Assembly (NCBI RefSeq): GCF_002218085.1
Contig: NZ_BDUC01000001.1
Coordinates: forward strand, 1,375,828-1,439,827
DNA length: 64,000 bases
Reading direction: 5' to 3'
DNA from: Tolypothrix sp. NIES-4075
GTDB taxonomy: Bacteria > Cyanobacteriota > Cyanobacteriia > Cyanobacteriales > Nostocaceae
Positions 48,180-57,787 of the stretch are shown piece by piece (the first letter of the stretch is position 1; the number at the start of each line of letters is the position of its first letter). The translations under genes were made by a program, and so were the position numbers. The notes beneath the pieces are model-generated. The model was not told where the DNA came from, searched no databases, and saw only the letters and a program-made list of their open reading frames with translations.

Positions 48180-49958
48180 ATGAAACGATCGCTTGCACAA
48201 CAAATTACAATCGGGCTGGGGTTAGCATTGGCGCTGTTAGTCGCCAATACTGTGGTATCTTATCGCAATACCTTGAAGCTGATTGAAAATCAGCGATCGG
48301 TGACTCATACCCAAAAAGTTTTAACTCAATTAGAAGCGACTCTCTCAACTTTAAAAGATGCCGAAACCGGACAACGCGGCTATTTGATTACCGGAGAGGA
48401 ACGGTATCTGCAACCTTATGGAAGTGCTGTCTCCAAAATTTATCGCCAAATCAATTCTCTCAAACAATTGACGGCAGATAATCCCAGTCAGCAACAACGT
48501 GTCTCTGCTTTAGAGAGTGCGATCGCTTTAAAATTAACTGAACTGGCACAAACCGTCAAACTACGGCAAGAACAGGGTTTTGATGCAGCGCTACAGGTTG
48601 TAAAGAGCGATCGCGGCAAGCAAGTCATGGATAATATTCGGGCTTCTATTGCTGAAATGGAGAATATCGAAAATCAACTCTTGCAGCAACGCACTAAAGA
48701 ATCACAAGCAAAGCTTCAAGAAACTTTACTCACTTTTTCCATTGCCACTGCGATCAATTTGGCGCTCCTCGCTTTAGTCTACTTTTTATTCCGGCTGAAC
48801 CATCGACAAAGCAAACAGGAAGAAGAAAGACTGCGCCAAAATAATGCTAGGCTAACTTTAGCACTGGATGCCGGCAAAATGGGTTCTTGGGATTGGAATC
48901 TTGCCACTAATGAAGTATTGTGGACAGCTTATCACGAAATTATCTTTGGTTACGAGCCAGGTAAGCCCAACCGCAGCTACAAAGAATGGGCAGACCGCGT
49001 TCATCCTGAAGATTTACCACAAGTTGAAGCGCTTGTGCAAGCATCGATAAAAGATGCCCAAGATTTCCACGCTGAATATCGCGTTGTTTGGGCTGATAAT
49101 AGTTTGCATTGGGTGACAGCATTTGCCAGATTTCAGTGTAACGCGGAAAATCGCCCGATTCGCATGGTAGGTATGCTCAATGATATTACTGAGCGCAAGC
49201 AAGCAGAAGCCAAAATTATACAACTGAATGAAACTTTAGAACAGCGGGTATTAGAGCGCACCGCCCAATTAGAAGAAGCCAACGAAGAATTACAAGCCTT
49301 TGCCTATTCAGTTTCTCACGATCTCCGCGCTCCTCTGCGAGCAATGCAGGGATTTGCCGAAGCTTTGCTGGAAGACTACGAAGATATCTTAGATGAACTT
49401 GGCAAAGAGTACGCTACACGAATTGTTACTTCGGCACAGCGCTTAGAAAATTTGATACAAGATTTACTTGCTTACAGCCGCCTCAGCCGCTCTGACTTGC
49501 AATTAAAGGTGATTGATTTAACAAGTATTATGTCAGAGGTAATGACCCAAATAGAAGCTGACTTGAAGCAAACTAAAGCGCAGGTAAATATACAATCACC
49601 ATTACCACAAGTAATTGGTCATCGCCCAACTTTAGTGCAAATTATCGCCAATTTGCTCACAAATGCGATGAAATTTGTTGATAACGGTGTGCAACCACAA
49701 ATCAAAGTTTGGGCAGAAATGCGCGGAGAATGTGTGCGCCTGTGGGTGGAAGATAATGGTATTGGCATTTCCCCAGAACACCAAAAACGGATTTTTCGGG
49801 TTTTTGAGCGTTTGCATGGAATGGAAACTTATCCTGGTACGGGAATTGGTTTGGCGATCGTTCGCAAAGGTATCGATCGCATGAGAGGATCGCAAGGAGT
49901 AGAATCGCAACTTGGACAAGGAAGCCGTTTTTGGATTGAATTAACAAGAGGGGACTAG
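48180..49958 (+). CDS. CHASE3-PAS sensor histidine kinase
   Basis: 592 residues. TM1 at 8-28 (ITIGLGLALALLVANTVVSY), a helical CHASE3 domain (LKDAETGQRGYLITGEERYL is diagnostic), TM2 at ~183-203 (FSIATAINLALLALVYFLF), a PAS_3 domain (~225-345; KMGSWDWNLATNEVLWT, HPEDLPQVEALV, GMLNDITERKQAE), coiled coil, H box AYSVSHDLRAPLRAMQGFAE, N box IIANLLTNAMKFVDNG, G1 VEDNGIGISPE, G2 YPGTGIGLAIVRKGID. The kinase core is of the phytochrome-like class that usually works with Rcp1-type receivers; exactly such a receiver follows 79 bp downstream, so they are probably a cognate pair. Confidence 0.92.
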   Translation: MKRSLAQQITIGLGLALALLVANTVVSYRNTLKLIENQRSVTHTQKVLTQLEATLSTLKDAETGQRGYLITGEERYLQPYGSAVSKIYRQINSLKQLTADNPSQQQRVSALESAIALKLTELAQTVKLRQEQGFDAALQVVKSDRGKQVMDNIRASIAEMENIENQLLQQRTKESQAKLQETLLTFSIATAINLALLALVYFLFRLNHRQSKQEEERLRQNNARLTLALDAGKMGSWDWNLATNEVLWTAYHEIIFGYEPGKPNRSYKEWADRVHPEDLPQVEALVQASIKDAQDFHAEYRVVWADNSLHWVTAFARFQCNAENRPIRMVGMLNDITERKQAEAKIIQLNETLEQRVLERTAQLEEANEELQAFAYSVSHDLRAPLRAMQGFAEALLEDYEDILDELGKEYATRIVTSAQRLENLIQDLLAYSRLSRSDLQLKVIDLTSIMSEVMTQIEADLKQTKAQVNIQSPLPQVIGHRPTLVQIIANLLTNAMKFVDNGVQPQIKVWAEMRGECVRLWVEDNGIGISPEHQKRIFRVFERLHGMETYPGTGIGLAIVRKGIDRMRGSQGVESQLGQGSRFWIELTRGD

Positions 49959-50037
49959 GGACAGGAAAAACCCGATCGCATGTTCTCAATTACCAGTCGC
50001 CAATAATTAATTCTCAGTTTTCATAAAAATACAACGA

Positions 50038-50487
50038 ATGTCCACACGCACTATTTTACTAGTAGAAGATGACCCTAACGACATTCTTCTTACCCAACGC
50101 GCTTTCCGTAAAGCGAATTTAGCTGATGCTTCATTGCAAATCGTTACTGACGGAGATAGTGCGGTTTTTTACCTTAGCGGTGAAGGTAAATATAGCGATC
50201 GCGATCGTTATCCTTTGCCCGTGCTAATCTTATTAGATTTGAAATTACCCAGGCGATCGGGTCACGAAATTTTAGCATGGCTGCGGCAGCAACCAGAAAT
50301 TAAGCGTTTGCCTGTGATTATGTTGACTTCTTCTAAAGAAAACATGGATATTAATCAAGCTTACGATTTAGGCGCTAATTCTTATTTAGTTAAACCTGTT
50401 GGTCTTACAGCTTTAGTAGAAGTAGTACAAACGCTTAATCTGTATTGGTTGCTGCTCAATGAACAGCCAGAAATTCGCATATTTTAA
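50038..50487 (+). CDS. Rcp1-like response regulator
   Basis: 149-residue stand-alone receiver. Acid pocket VEDDPND, phosphorylatable Asp67 in ILLDLKLPRRSG, switch Thr in VIMLTSSKENMD, Lys in NSYLVKPVGLTA, and the C-terminal extension with VVQTLNLYWLLLNEQP typical of Rcp1-type dimerisation. It has no output domain, so it acts by protein contact or as a phosphorelay intermediate with the following receiver-kinases. Confidence 0.92.
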   Translation: MSTRTILLVEDDPNDILLTQRAFRKANLADASLQIVTDGDSAVFYLSGEGKYSDRDRYPLPVLILLDLKLPRRSGHEILAWLRQQPEIKRLPVIMLTSSKENMDINQAYDLGANSYLVKPVGLTALVEVVQTLNLYWLLLNEQPEIRIF

Positions 50488-50629
50488 GCTTAATTAAGTA
50501 GAAAGGCACAAAAAAACCGAAGTATGTAACGAAAAGTAAAGTTGTCCAAAAACCTCTTCCCTTCAGCATAGCTGCCCTCAGCATAGCTGCCTTGTCATAA
50601 CGACAATTTTTAACGCCAACCTACTTATA

Positions 50630-52096
50630 ATGTTACATTTTCTTTTAATTGATGATGACCAGAACGATCGCATTCTCACCACCCGTGAGCTAAACCGAGA
50701 ATTTACCGACCTCCGCATCACAGAAATTGCCAAAGAGTCGGATTTAGAACCAGTACTAGCCAGTAACCGTTTTGACCTAGTAATTACAGATTACCAACTG
50801 CGCTGGAGTACTGGTCTTGTTATTCTGAAAAAAATTAAATCCCGCTATCCCGACTGCCCGGTAATTATGTTTACCAATACTGGCAGCGAAGAAATAGCCG
50901 TAGAAGCCATGAAAGCTGGTTTGGACGATTATATAATCAAATCACCCAGACACTACATCCGTTTAGTTGTTGCCGTGCGTTCAACTTTAGAACGATTTGC
51001 TGCAAAGCGACAGATAGCACGTTTAGAAAATCGTCTTCAGTTTCTCCTCAATCAATTAAACGTTGGCGTATTTCGTGCTTCTTTAGAAGGTCGTCTTCTA
51101 GAAAGCAATAATGCATTTTTACGTCTTGTGGGGCTAAGTTCATCATCCGTAGAACAAAACATAAATTTACGTCGGTTTTTCTCGGTTTCACACATCCCCA
51201 CTGCTTTACAAAACCAGTCGAGTGAAATTCAGTTACCTGAAATAGATGGTCAAGTAAAATGGATTTTACTAACTCAAACTTTAAATTCTACCGAAGATGA
51301 GGATTATATCTACGGAATAGTAGAAGATATTACCGAGCGCAAACAAACTGAAACTCTTCTACTTCAACTAAATGAAAGTTTAGAAATTCGAGTTAGAGAA
51401 CGCACTGCCGAATTAGAAGAAGTCAACGCTTCACTTAAAGAATTTGCTTACTCAGTCTCTCACGATTTGCGTGCGCCTTTGCGTAGCATCCAAGGTTTTG
51501 CACAGGTATTGCAAGAAGACTACACCAACGAACTCGATGCAACTGGAATAGGCTATTTACAGCGTATACAGTCTGCAACAAAACAGTTAGACAGATTAAT
51601 TCAAGATTTGCTGCAATACAGTCAAATCAGCCGTGCTAAATTACAACTGGAGCCAGTGAATCTGAGTGCCGTTATCGCCGAAGCTTTATCTCAACTAAAT
51701 GCAGAACTGAGACAGACAAATGGTCAGGTAACTGTAGTCGAGTCATTGCCCGTTGTCTGGGGAAATCATAGTGTATTGCTCCAAGTTATGGTAAATTTAG
51801 TATTAAATGCCATAAAATTTATAGACTCAACCATACAGCCGCAAGTACGAATATGGGCAGAAACACAAGGAAAATTTGTGCGCCTTTGGGTACAAGATAA
51901 CGGCATCGGTATTCCGCCTGAAAAGCACAAGCAAATATTTAGAGTTTTTGAGCGACTGCACGGTGAAGAAACTTACCCAGGTACTGGTGTTGGTTTAGCA
52001 ATTGTCCGTAAAGCAGTAGAGCGAATGGGTGGCAAAGTAGGAGTAGAATCGCAGGTCGATCGCGGAAGCCGTTTTTGGGTGGATTTACAGCATTAG
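50630..52096 (+). CDS. Receiver-PAS-histidine kinase (1)
   Basis: 488 residues: N-terminal receiver (LLIDDDQNDRIL, Asp54 in LVITDYQLRWSTG, MFTNTGSEEIAVEAMKAG, IIKSPRHY), a PAS-like domain (~135-245; LLNQLNVGVFRASLEGRLLE, GIVEDITERKQTE), coiled coil with RVRERTAELEEVN, H box AYSVSHDLRAPLRSIQGFAQ, N box MVNLVLNAIKFIDS, G1 VQDNGIGIPPEKH and G2 YPGTGVGLAIVRKAV. The kinase half is paralogous to the CHASE3 kinase upstream; the receiver is paralogous to that of the next gene. Signal probably enters by phosphotransfer to Asp54. Confidence 0.92.
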   Translation: MLHFLLIDDDQNDRILTTRELNREFTDLRITEIAKESDLEPVLASNRFDLVITDYQLRWSTGLVILKKIKSRYPDCPVIMFTNTGSEEIAVEAMKAGLDDYIIKSPRHYIRLVVAVRSTLERFAAKRQIARLENRLQFLLNQLNVGVFRASLEGRLLESNNAFLRLVGLSSSSVEQNINLRRFFSVSHIPTALQNQSSEIQLPEIDGQVKWILLTQTLNSTEDEDYIYGIVEDITERKQTETLLLQLNESLEIRVRERTAELEEVNASLKEFAYSVSHDLRAPLRSIQGFAQVLQEDYTNELDATGIGYLQRIQSATKQLDRLIQDLLQYSQISRAKLQLEPVNLSAVIAEALSQLNAELRQTNGQVTVVESLPVVWGNHSVLLQVMVNLVLNAIKFIDSTIQPQVRIWAETQGKFVRLWVQDNGIGIPPEKHKQIFRVFERLHGEETYPGTGVGLAIVRKAVERMGGKVGVESQVDRGSRFWVDLQH

Positions 52097-52310
52097 AAAA
52101 TCCAGCATCGGGCACCGTCCAAGTGGACTGAGATCGAGATTTGGCTTTATTCCCCTAATCGAGCGTGCCCAATTTCCAATATCTTGCTTTCCGTCTTTAT
52201 TTCGTGTATTAAGTAACTTGAAGCTTTATTGGTAAATTTTTAAAGACTCAAAACCTTTATCTGCCATATAATCTAATCCCTAGTCTGTAGTCTCCAGCCC
52301 AAGCGCCTTT

Positions 52311-54470
52311 ATGCTACGTATTCTTTTGATTGATGACAATCCAGACGATCGCATTTTGGCGACACGGGAACTGCACGCCGAGTTTTCCGAAGTTGAAGTT
52401 ACCTCAATTATTGATGCCAAGGGTCTTGACGAAGCGCTCGAAATATGCAATTTCGATTTAATTATTACCGATTATCAACTGCGCTGGACTGATGGTTTAA
52501 CAGTTGTGAATGCTGTTAAAGCTAAGTATCCAGACATGCCAGTAATTATGTTTACCGATAGCGGTAGCGAAGAAGTTGCTGTAAAGGGGATGAAGTCTGG
52601 ATTGAGTGATTACGTCCTCAAGGGTAGACCGATTAGGCGTTTGGCGATCGCTGTGCGCGAAAGTCTGGAAAAGCAACGAATACGTCAAGAATATGCAGCG
52701 GCTTTAGAACAATTGCAACTCAGTGAGGAACGCTTTAGATTAGCTCTAGACTCAGCCAAACTCGGTAGCTGGGACTGGAATATGCTAACAAATGAAATTG
52801 TCTGGTCTGAGAATCACGAACTATTATTTGGTTTAGCTCCCGGTAGCTTTTTGGGAACTTATGAAGCATTTATCGCTTGCGTTCACCCAGATGACAGAGA
52901 ACTAATTGCCGAATCTATCACTCGTGCTTTAGAAACCAAAACAGACTATAACCAAGAGCATCGCGTCATTTGGGCTGATGGCAGCATCCATTGGATTGCA
53001 GGCAGAGGTAAGTTTTTTTACGACAAAAGTGGTAAACCTACGCGGATGAGCGGGGTAGTGTTGGATATTAGCGAACGCAAGCAGCGAGAGTTAGAATTAG
53101 AGCAAGAAAACCGAATGAAAGATGAGTTTTTGGCGATTGTATCCCACGAACTCCGCACTCCTTTAAACGCCATTTTAGGTTGGACACAACTGCTACGCAC
53201 TCGCGACTTTGACGAAGAAACCAAAAATCGCAGCTTGGAAATTATAGCCCGCAATGCCAACCAGCAAAACCAGTTAATTAACGACATTCTCGATACCTCT
53301 CGCTTGATGCGAGGAAAAATGCAACTGGAAAAGTCACCCGTCGATTTGGCAAATGTGATTGAAAATACACTCAATACCGTAGAATTGACGGCTCAAGCCA
53401 AATCCCTAAAGCTAATATCTATACTTAATGGCTCAGTCGGGCAAGTTATGGGCGATCAAAATCGCTTGCAGCAAATTGTCTGGAACTTACTTTATAACGC
53501 CATCAAGTTTACACCGCCCGAAGGAACGATAGAAATTCGATTGTCGCAAGTAGAGGACAAGGGGATAAACAGACAAGGGGATAAACAGACAAGGGGACAA
53601 ACAGACAAGGGGACAATTCTTTCTCCCCCAACGGGAGAGCCAGTCGCCTCAAACGCCTCCACCCCCGCACGGCGCTGGACTCACCATCCCCCCCTCTCCC
53701 CATTGCCCCCAACCCCACTTGGTGGGGACGCATGTGCCCCCCCTCTCCCCCTCCCCCTCTCCCCCTCCCTCTACGCTTGCATCACTGTCAGCGATACAGG
53801 TGAAGGCATTACCTCGGACTTTCTCCCCTATATTTTTGAGCGATTTCGCCAAGCAGATAGTAAATTTTCCCACTCTCGCAATGGACTTGGTTTAGGATTA
53901 GCGATCGTTCGGCAATTAGTGGAACTTCACGGGGGAACTGTCACAGCAGAAAGTAAAGGAAAAGGACAGGGAGCAACTTTTACAGTGCTTCTGCCACTTG
54001 CGACTGTTGAACCTCAATTCAACAATGCACCAACTAACTTTGATGAAGTCTCATCTAATGCAACTCAACTTCTCAGTGGGTTGCAAGTGCTGGCTGTTGA
54101 TGATGACGATGATACGCTGGAGTTGCTGTCGATGATTTTAGAAGAGGAAGGCGCCCAAGTAACAGCAGTTTCCTCAGTGAATCAAGCTTTGCAAGTCTTG
54201 GAAACACTCAAGCCAGATATACTCATCAGTGATATTGGAATGCCAGATGCCGATGGATACGATTTGATTCGTCAAATCAGGCTAAATGAGACGCTTAACG
54301 GTGAAATGCTACCTGCGATCGCTTTGACGGCTTATGGCAGAAGCGAAGATGAAAAATGGGCATTGACAGCTGGCTTTCAACTTTATCTAGCTAAACCAGT
54401 TGAGCCGATGATTTTGGTAGAAGCGATCGCTAATCTGACTGCAAACGGCGTGAAAATGGGGAATGGGTAA
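52311..54470 (+). CDS. Receiver-PAS-histidine kinase-receiver hybrid (2)
   Basis: 719 residues: receiver (LLIDDNPDDRIL, Asp54 in LIITDYQLRWTDG), PAS_3 (~140-255; KLGSWDWNMLTNEIVWS, HPDDRELIAESI), H box LAIVSHELRTPLNAILGWTQ, N box IVWNLLYNAIKFTPPEG, G1 VSDTGEGITSD, G2 GLGLGLAIVRQLV, and a C-terminal receiver (VLAVDDDDDTLELLS, DILISDIGMPDADGYD, ALTAYGRSEDEK). Residues ~414-487 are a low-complexity insertion (RQGDKQTRGQTDKGT, then Pro-rich) between two strands of the ATPase domain, before G1. If stable and active, it must loop out. Last gene of the kinase cluster. Confidence 0.9.
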   Translation: MLRILLIDDNPDDRILATRELHAEFSEVEVTSIIDAKGLDEALEICNFDLIITDYQLRWTDGLTVVNAVKAKYPDMPVIMFTDSGSEEVAVKGMKSGLSDYVLKGRPIRRLAIAVRESLEKQRIRQEYAAALEQLQLSEERFRLALDSAKLGSWDWNMLTNEIVWSENHELLFGLAPGSFLGTYEAFIACVHPDDRELIAESITRALETKTDYNQEHRVIWADGSIHWIAGRGKFFYDKSGKPTRMSGVVLDISERKQRELELEQENRMKDEFLAIVSHELRTPLNAILGWTQLLRTRDFDEETKNRSLEIIARNANQQNQLINDILDTSRLMRGKMQLEKSPVDLANVIENTLNTVELTAQAKSLKLISILNGSVGQVMGDQNRLQQIVWNLLYNAIKFTPPEGTIEIRLSQVEDKGINRQGDKQTRGQTDKGTILSPPTGEPVASNASTPARRWTHHPPLSPLPPTPLGGDACAPPLPLPLSPSLYACITVSDTGEGITSDFLPYIFERFRQADSKFSHSRNGLGLGLAIVRQLVELHGGTVTAESKGKGQGATFTVLLPLATVEPQFNNAPTNFDEVSSNATQLLSGLQVLAVDDDDDTLELLSMILEEEGAQVTAVSSVNQALQVLETLKPDILISDIGMPDADGYDLIRQIRLNETLNGEMLPAIALTAYGRSEDEKWALTAGFQLYLAKPVEPMILVEAIANLTANGVKMGNG
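53556..53770. repeat. Composite repeat inserted in frame in a kinase ATPase domain
   Basis: GGGATAAACAGACAAG/GGGACAAACAGACAAG units (53564-53615), then the CTGGACTCACCA dispersed element (around 53680; also at 11131 and 57431), then CCCCCTCTCCCCC tracts to 53770. Length is a multiple of three, and the kinase frame continues correctly on both sides. Confidence 0.85.
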
Positions 54471-54600
54471 TGGGTAATGGGGCATAGTCCCTTTGTGAAA
54501 TACGTCTAGCTTCTTTTTATGCCAATTCCCAATGCCCAATGCCCAATTACCAATTACCAATTACCAATTACCTATTACCAATTACCTATTACCAATTCCC
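54455..54600. repeat. Complementary heptamer arrays between convergent genes
   Basis: GGGGAATGGGTAATGGGTAATGG directly at the kinase stop codon, then after ~50 bp about ten TTACCAA/TTACCTA/GCCCAAT units up to the dedA stop. The G-rich and C-rich halves are complementary, giving a shared terminator-like hairpin. Confidence 0.85.
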
Positions 54601-55232
54601 TACTCCCCACTCCCTAATTCTTTAGCTTGCCGAGCCTCCAGCCACAGTGGTATAAGTATCACTGCAACTAGAATTAGCAACGCGGCTAGAGCAAATTGAC
54701 TTGCCCAAGCAACCAATTGTTCTAGGGGAACAATTTTCCCCGCAAAGAAAGCTAATGTCACCATTGCACTAGCCCAGGTAGTTGCTCCTGCTAAGTTATA
54801 TAAAAAGAATTTACCAAAGGGCATTTCCGCTATACCCGCTAGTGGCGAAGCGAAAATTCGCAGTAATGCAAAAAAGCGCCCAAAAAATACAGCTTTTCCA
54901 GCATTTTCACTAAATTTATCTTTAATATTCAGTAACCGCTTTTCGGAAATGCGAAAAATGCTACCAGCTCGCAGCAAAAAAGACCAACCGCCAAATCTAC
55001 CAATCCAATAGCCGCAGATACCCCCAATCACAGCACCTGCGATCGCATCACCCAAAACCAGCCAATAATTCAATTCATTACTGCCAGCAAGAAACCCACC
55101 TACTAAAGTCACGGTTTCACCAGGAAGGGGAATTCCTAAATTTTCTAATAAAATTCCCAAAAAAACAGCCCAATAACCATACTGGTGGGCAACTTCCTGG
55201 ATGTTTTCTAGCGATATAAACTCAAGAGACAT
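54600..55232 (-). CDS. DedA family membrane protein
   Basis: 210 residues, SNARE-associated/DedA (VTT) family. Motifs: FLGILLENLGIPLPGETVTL (the E..G.P.PGE signature), GDAIAGAVIGGICGYWIGRF, FFGRFFALLRIFASPLAG (F/GRF.p.R...s..aG) and AGATTWASAMVTLAFFAGKI. Four to five transmembrane segments. Members are flippases/transporters for polyprenyl phosphate or phospholipid in other bacteria; which applies here is unknown. Confidence 0.9.
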   Translation of the reverse strand: MSLEFISLENIQEVAHQYGYWAVFLGILLENLGIPLPGETVTLVGGFLAGSNELNYWLVLGDAIAGAVIGGICGYWIGRFGGWSFLLRAGSIFRISEKRLLNIKDKFSENAGKAVFFGRFFALLRIFASPLAGIAEMPFGKFFLYNLAGATTWASAMVTLAFFAGKIVPLEQLVAWASQFALAALLILVAVILIPLWLEARQAKELGSGE

Positions 55233-55677
55233 CCAGCACCGCCATATGAAACAAATTTTTACTTTTACTATCTATCTTTGCTCTTTTTTCGGTGGTGTGT
55301 CAATTAAATTCCACCTGTTATATAGACAACATTCAATAATTATTATTCATTTTCTCTATAATTTCTCTGGTTTCATATCATATCCGCAGATTTACGGAAA
55401 TAAAATCACAAAAAATTTATATAAACTTTATAAATCTCTACGAAAAATATAAAAATTTCGTAAAAGATACGGATGTTACCGAATTTTATAAAGGCTTATG
55501 CCTATATTAATTAAAGTTAACACAAATTATACGGCATGAATACTGACGATATCTCTTTTAAAAGCATTGCTGTCTGAACCTTGGTATAAGGTAAAACCAG
55601 TAACCTTTTGATTGAAAGAAAAGCAGTATTAATGTTGTTTTCCTGTTTTTTTGAATTCCAACTACCCTGTAAAATTC
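55233..55677. other. AT-rich spacer
   Basis: About 440 bp, markedly AT-rich from 55255 to 55560, between dedA and the STAS gene. A plus-strand frame of 83 codons at 55201 has no family and is AT-composed; I consider it chance. No clear promoter motif beyond AT-richness. Confidence 0.4.
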
Positions 55678-56028
55678 ATGATCGCACAAGAATGTCAAGT
55701 GATTTTGTTCAAACCCCAAGGAAGCATAGACAGAGAAGGTGGTAAGGCTTTAAGCGAACAAATGGCTACTGTGAAACCTCAGCGCGATCAACTCTGGGTT
55801 ATTGATTTAGCTGAAGTGGATTTAATGGATAGTTCTGGCTTGGTTCCCTTAGTAAAAGGACTAAAAATAGCCCGACAAAGCGGTTGTCGCTTGGTTATTT
55901 GCAATTGTTCGGCTTCTGTGCGGTTAATTTTGGAACTTACCCAACTAGACTCTGTTTTTGAAATTTTTGATACTTACCAAGATATATTCACCATTGTCAA
56001 GGATAACAGTTTGGTAGTATCAGGCTGA
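55678..56028 (+). CDS. STAS domain protein (anti-sigma factor antagonist type)
   Basis: 116 residues from the ATG at 55678 (MIAQECQVILFKPQGSID); a TTG at 55651 would add nine residues. The STAS fold is complete: IDREGGKALSEQMATVKPQR, VIDLAEVDLMDSSGLVPLVK with the phosphorylatable Ser in DSSG, and LVICNCSASVRLILELTQLD. Such proteins respond to serine kinases or PP2C phosphatases; neither is adjacent, so it probably takes signals in trans. Confidence 0.88.
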   Translation: MIAQECQVILFKPQGSIDREGGKALSEQMATVKPQRDQLWVIDLAEVDLMDSSGLVPLVKGLKIARQSGCRLVICNCSASVRLILELTQLDSVFEIFDTYQDIFTIVKDNSLVVSG

Positions 56029-56543
56029 GATTATATCTCATAAAGAGAATAATGGGGAGGGGAAAAGCGCAGTTAAGCACTACCAATCACGCTCTAAATA
56101 AAGATGATTGTTTATACCTAGATTGCCGTCCAGGTTCACCAATAAACGAACACAGTCGTTTAAGATAAATTTCACGCTTTTTATAATCCAAACGGCATCT
56201 GATAAATGCAAGGGCTGGTAGTAATTTAAGTTATGCACAGAATAAATTTAATAGAGCAATTTTTCGCAGCATAACTTCTTCAACTAGCCCTATCACCTCG
56301 CCATATCAATAACGTTTGGGTATGGTTACTTGTTAGCCATAACCAATCGCTACTTCTATCTGTAAGAAATACGGTTGTTACCTGTCGGCTATGGTTGTTT
56401 ACTTTTAGAGAATAAGCAGCAACCACTTCCACAGAGTTAATTATCTTAGCATATTTTTTGTAATTATGCAGAGGTCAAGCTTTTCATCTGACCGATTAAA
56501 AAATTGACACGATTAACTTAATAATGTCAAAATCACAAACAGT
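56029..56543. other. Spacer without a supported gene
   Basis: 515 bp. 56330-56400 has GGTTACTTGTTAGCCATAACC and GGCTATGGTTG in opposite orientation, a possible weak hairpin. 56495-56530 is AT-rich. Nothing else stands out. Confidence 0.4.
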
Positions 56544-57131
56544 CTATGTAGAAGGCTGTCCATTTTTGTCCAGGTTTAGCCCAAGGGTAGAAATATTTGG
56601 TTGATCGGATACCGGAGGAGAAAAATTAGGCAAATCAATACCGCTGTGACTAGTGGTGCGGGTTTTGAGTGCTAACCGATAGCTGACGCTTTGCAATTCT
56701 GCTTGCAATTGGCGATTTTCCCGTTGTAGGGTTGCGACTTTTTCTCTGACTGGAGACATGCGTTCCTCAAACTTACGTCGGTAAATTTGCGGTAACTCTT
56801 GTACTACTTGTTCCAACATCCGACTGCGATCGCTTAATTCTTGTACTGTCTGCCGTAATTGATAAATCTCGGCATCACGAGTCGTAATCTGCTCTTGGTA
56901 AAATGTCACTTGCTCCTCAACGGCTTGGAGTTGTTCTCGCAATGCTTGCAACTGACTCAAATCTGGTTCAGTCTCCGACCGTTGGGGCATAAAATTAGTA
57001 TTGCCCTTAACTAGCCGAAAGAGTTCTTGAGATAACTGTTGCACTAATTGATCGCGAAGAAGCAACTCTTGGCGCAGTTGCGATGCTTCGGTAGAAAGAG
57101 TTTGGATGGTGGAGGTGTCAGCTTGGCTCAC
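56544..57131 (-). CDS. Coiled-coil protein of unknown function
   Basis: 195 residues. Residues ~15-160 are almost entirely heptad coiled coil (ASQLRQELLLRDQLVQQLSQ, LREQLQAVEEQVTFYQEQIT, QLRQTVQELSDRSRMLEQVV, VATLQRENRQLQAELQSVSY), with a short break at residue ~45-60. The last 35 residues are disordered and proline/serine-rich. No membrane segment or enzyme motif. It could be a scaffold or a polar-organising protein. Confidence 0.72.
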   Translation of the reverse strand: MSQADTSTIQTLSTEASQLRQELLLRDQLVQQLSQELFRLVKGNTNFMPQRSETEPDLSQLQALREQLQAVEEQVTFYQEQITTRDAEIYQLRQTVQELSDRSRMLEQVVQELPQIYRRKFEERMSPVREKVATLQRENRQLQAELQSVSYRLALKTRTTSHSGIDLPNFSPPVSDQPNISTLGLNLDKNGQPST

Positions 57132-57460
57132 AGTGGCTTACGGTTAAAGTTAAGAATCTTGGACACCTTAGGTATAACGGCAGTGGTACTACCCTTGGCA
57201 AGTACTTGTTAATGTAGCATTCTTAGCTAAATCCGTAAAAAGAAAAAAAGGGAAATTTATTATAAGAGTGAAAAAAGATTGGGGAATGGGGAACGTGAGA
57301 ATAGGTAATTAATAATTGAGAATTGGTAATTGGGAACGTGAGAATTGGTAATTATTTTTATTACCTATTACCTATTACCCATTCCCCCAACTCTAGAGCC
57401 AGAGCCGGCACTCTTGGAAACCAGGAGCGCAGCGCTGGACTCACCATTCCCCATTCCCCA
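57132..57460. repeat. Repeat-filled spacer behind rpsF
   Basis: 57280-57350 has GGGAACGTGAGAATTGGTAA in two copies; 57355-57390 has TTACCTA/TTACCCA heptamers complementary to them; 57400-57450 has the CTGGACTCACCA element and CCCCATT units, up to the rpsF stop. The arrangement is again G-rich then C-rich, able to form a hairpin. 57132-57280 shows nothing. Confidence 0.8.
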
Positions 57461-57787
57461 TTATGAAGCGACCGGTTCTGCTTCTGGTTTTTCCTCAGGG
57501 ACATCCTGCTTAATAGTCAGGTAGCGAATTACTTCTTCGCTTAAACGCATAGCGCGTTCCATCGGAGCGATCGCCGCTCCAGGTCCAGTGTAATTCATTT
57601 GGATGTAGATGCCGTCTCGGTTACGATTGATTTCATAAGCCAAACGACGTTTACCGCGATTTTGAATTTCGATATTGTCTGCACCTTGCTCCCGAAGCAA
57701 GTTCTGGTATTTATTCACTGCTTGCTCTACCTGTTCTTCTCCCAAGTCAGGACGCAGGATGTACATTGTTTCGTAAACTGTTTTCAT
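57461..57787 (-). CDS. rpsF: 30S ribosomal protein S6
   Basis: 108 residues: YETMYILRPDLGEEQVEQAV, IEIQNRGKRRLAYEINRNRD, GIYIQMNYTGPGAAIAPMER and AMRLSEEVIRYLTIK are diagnostic. Binds S18 and 16S rRNA on the platform. It has a short acidic tail. It stands alone, without rpsR or ssb, as in many cyanobacteria. GGAG lies before the ATG. Confidence 0.95.
   Translation of the reverse strand: MKTVYETMYILRPDLGEEQVEQAVNKYQNLLREQGADNIEIQNRGKRRLAYEINRNRDGIYIQMNYTGPGAAIAPMERAMRLSEEVIRYLTIKQDVPEEKPEAEPVAS

Noticed and set aside
55201..55452. 83-codon plus-strand frame in the AT-rich spacer
   Set aside because: Amino-acid composition follows AT-richness; it overlaps the dedA start and has no family.
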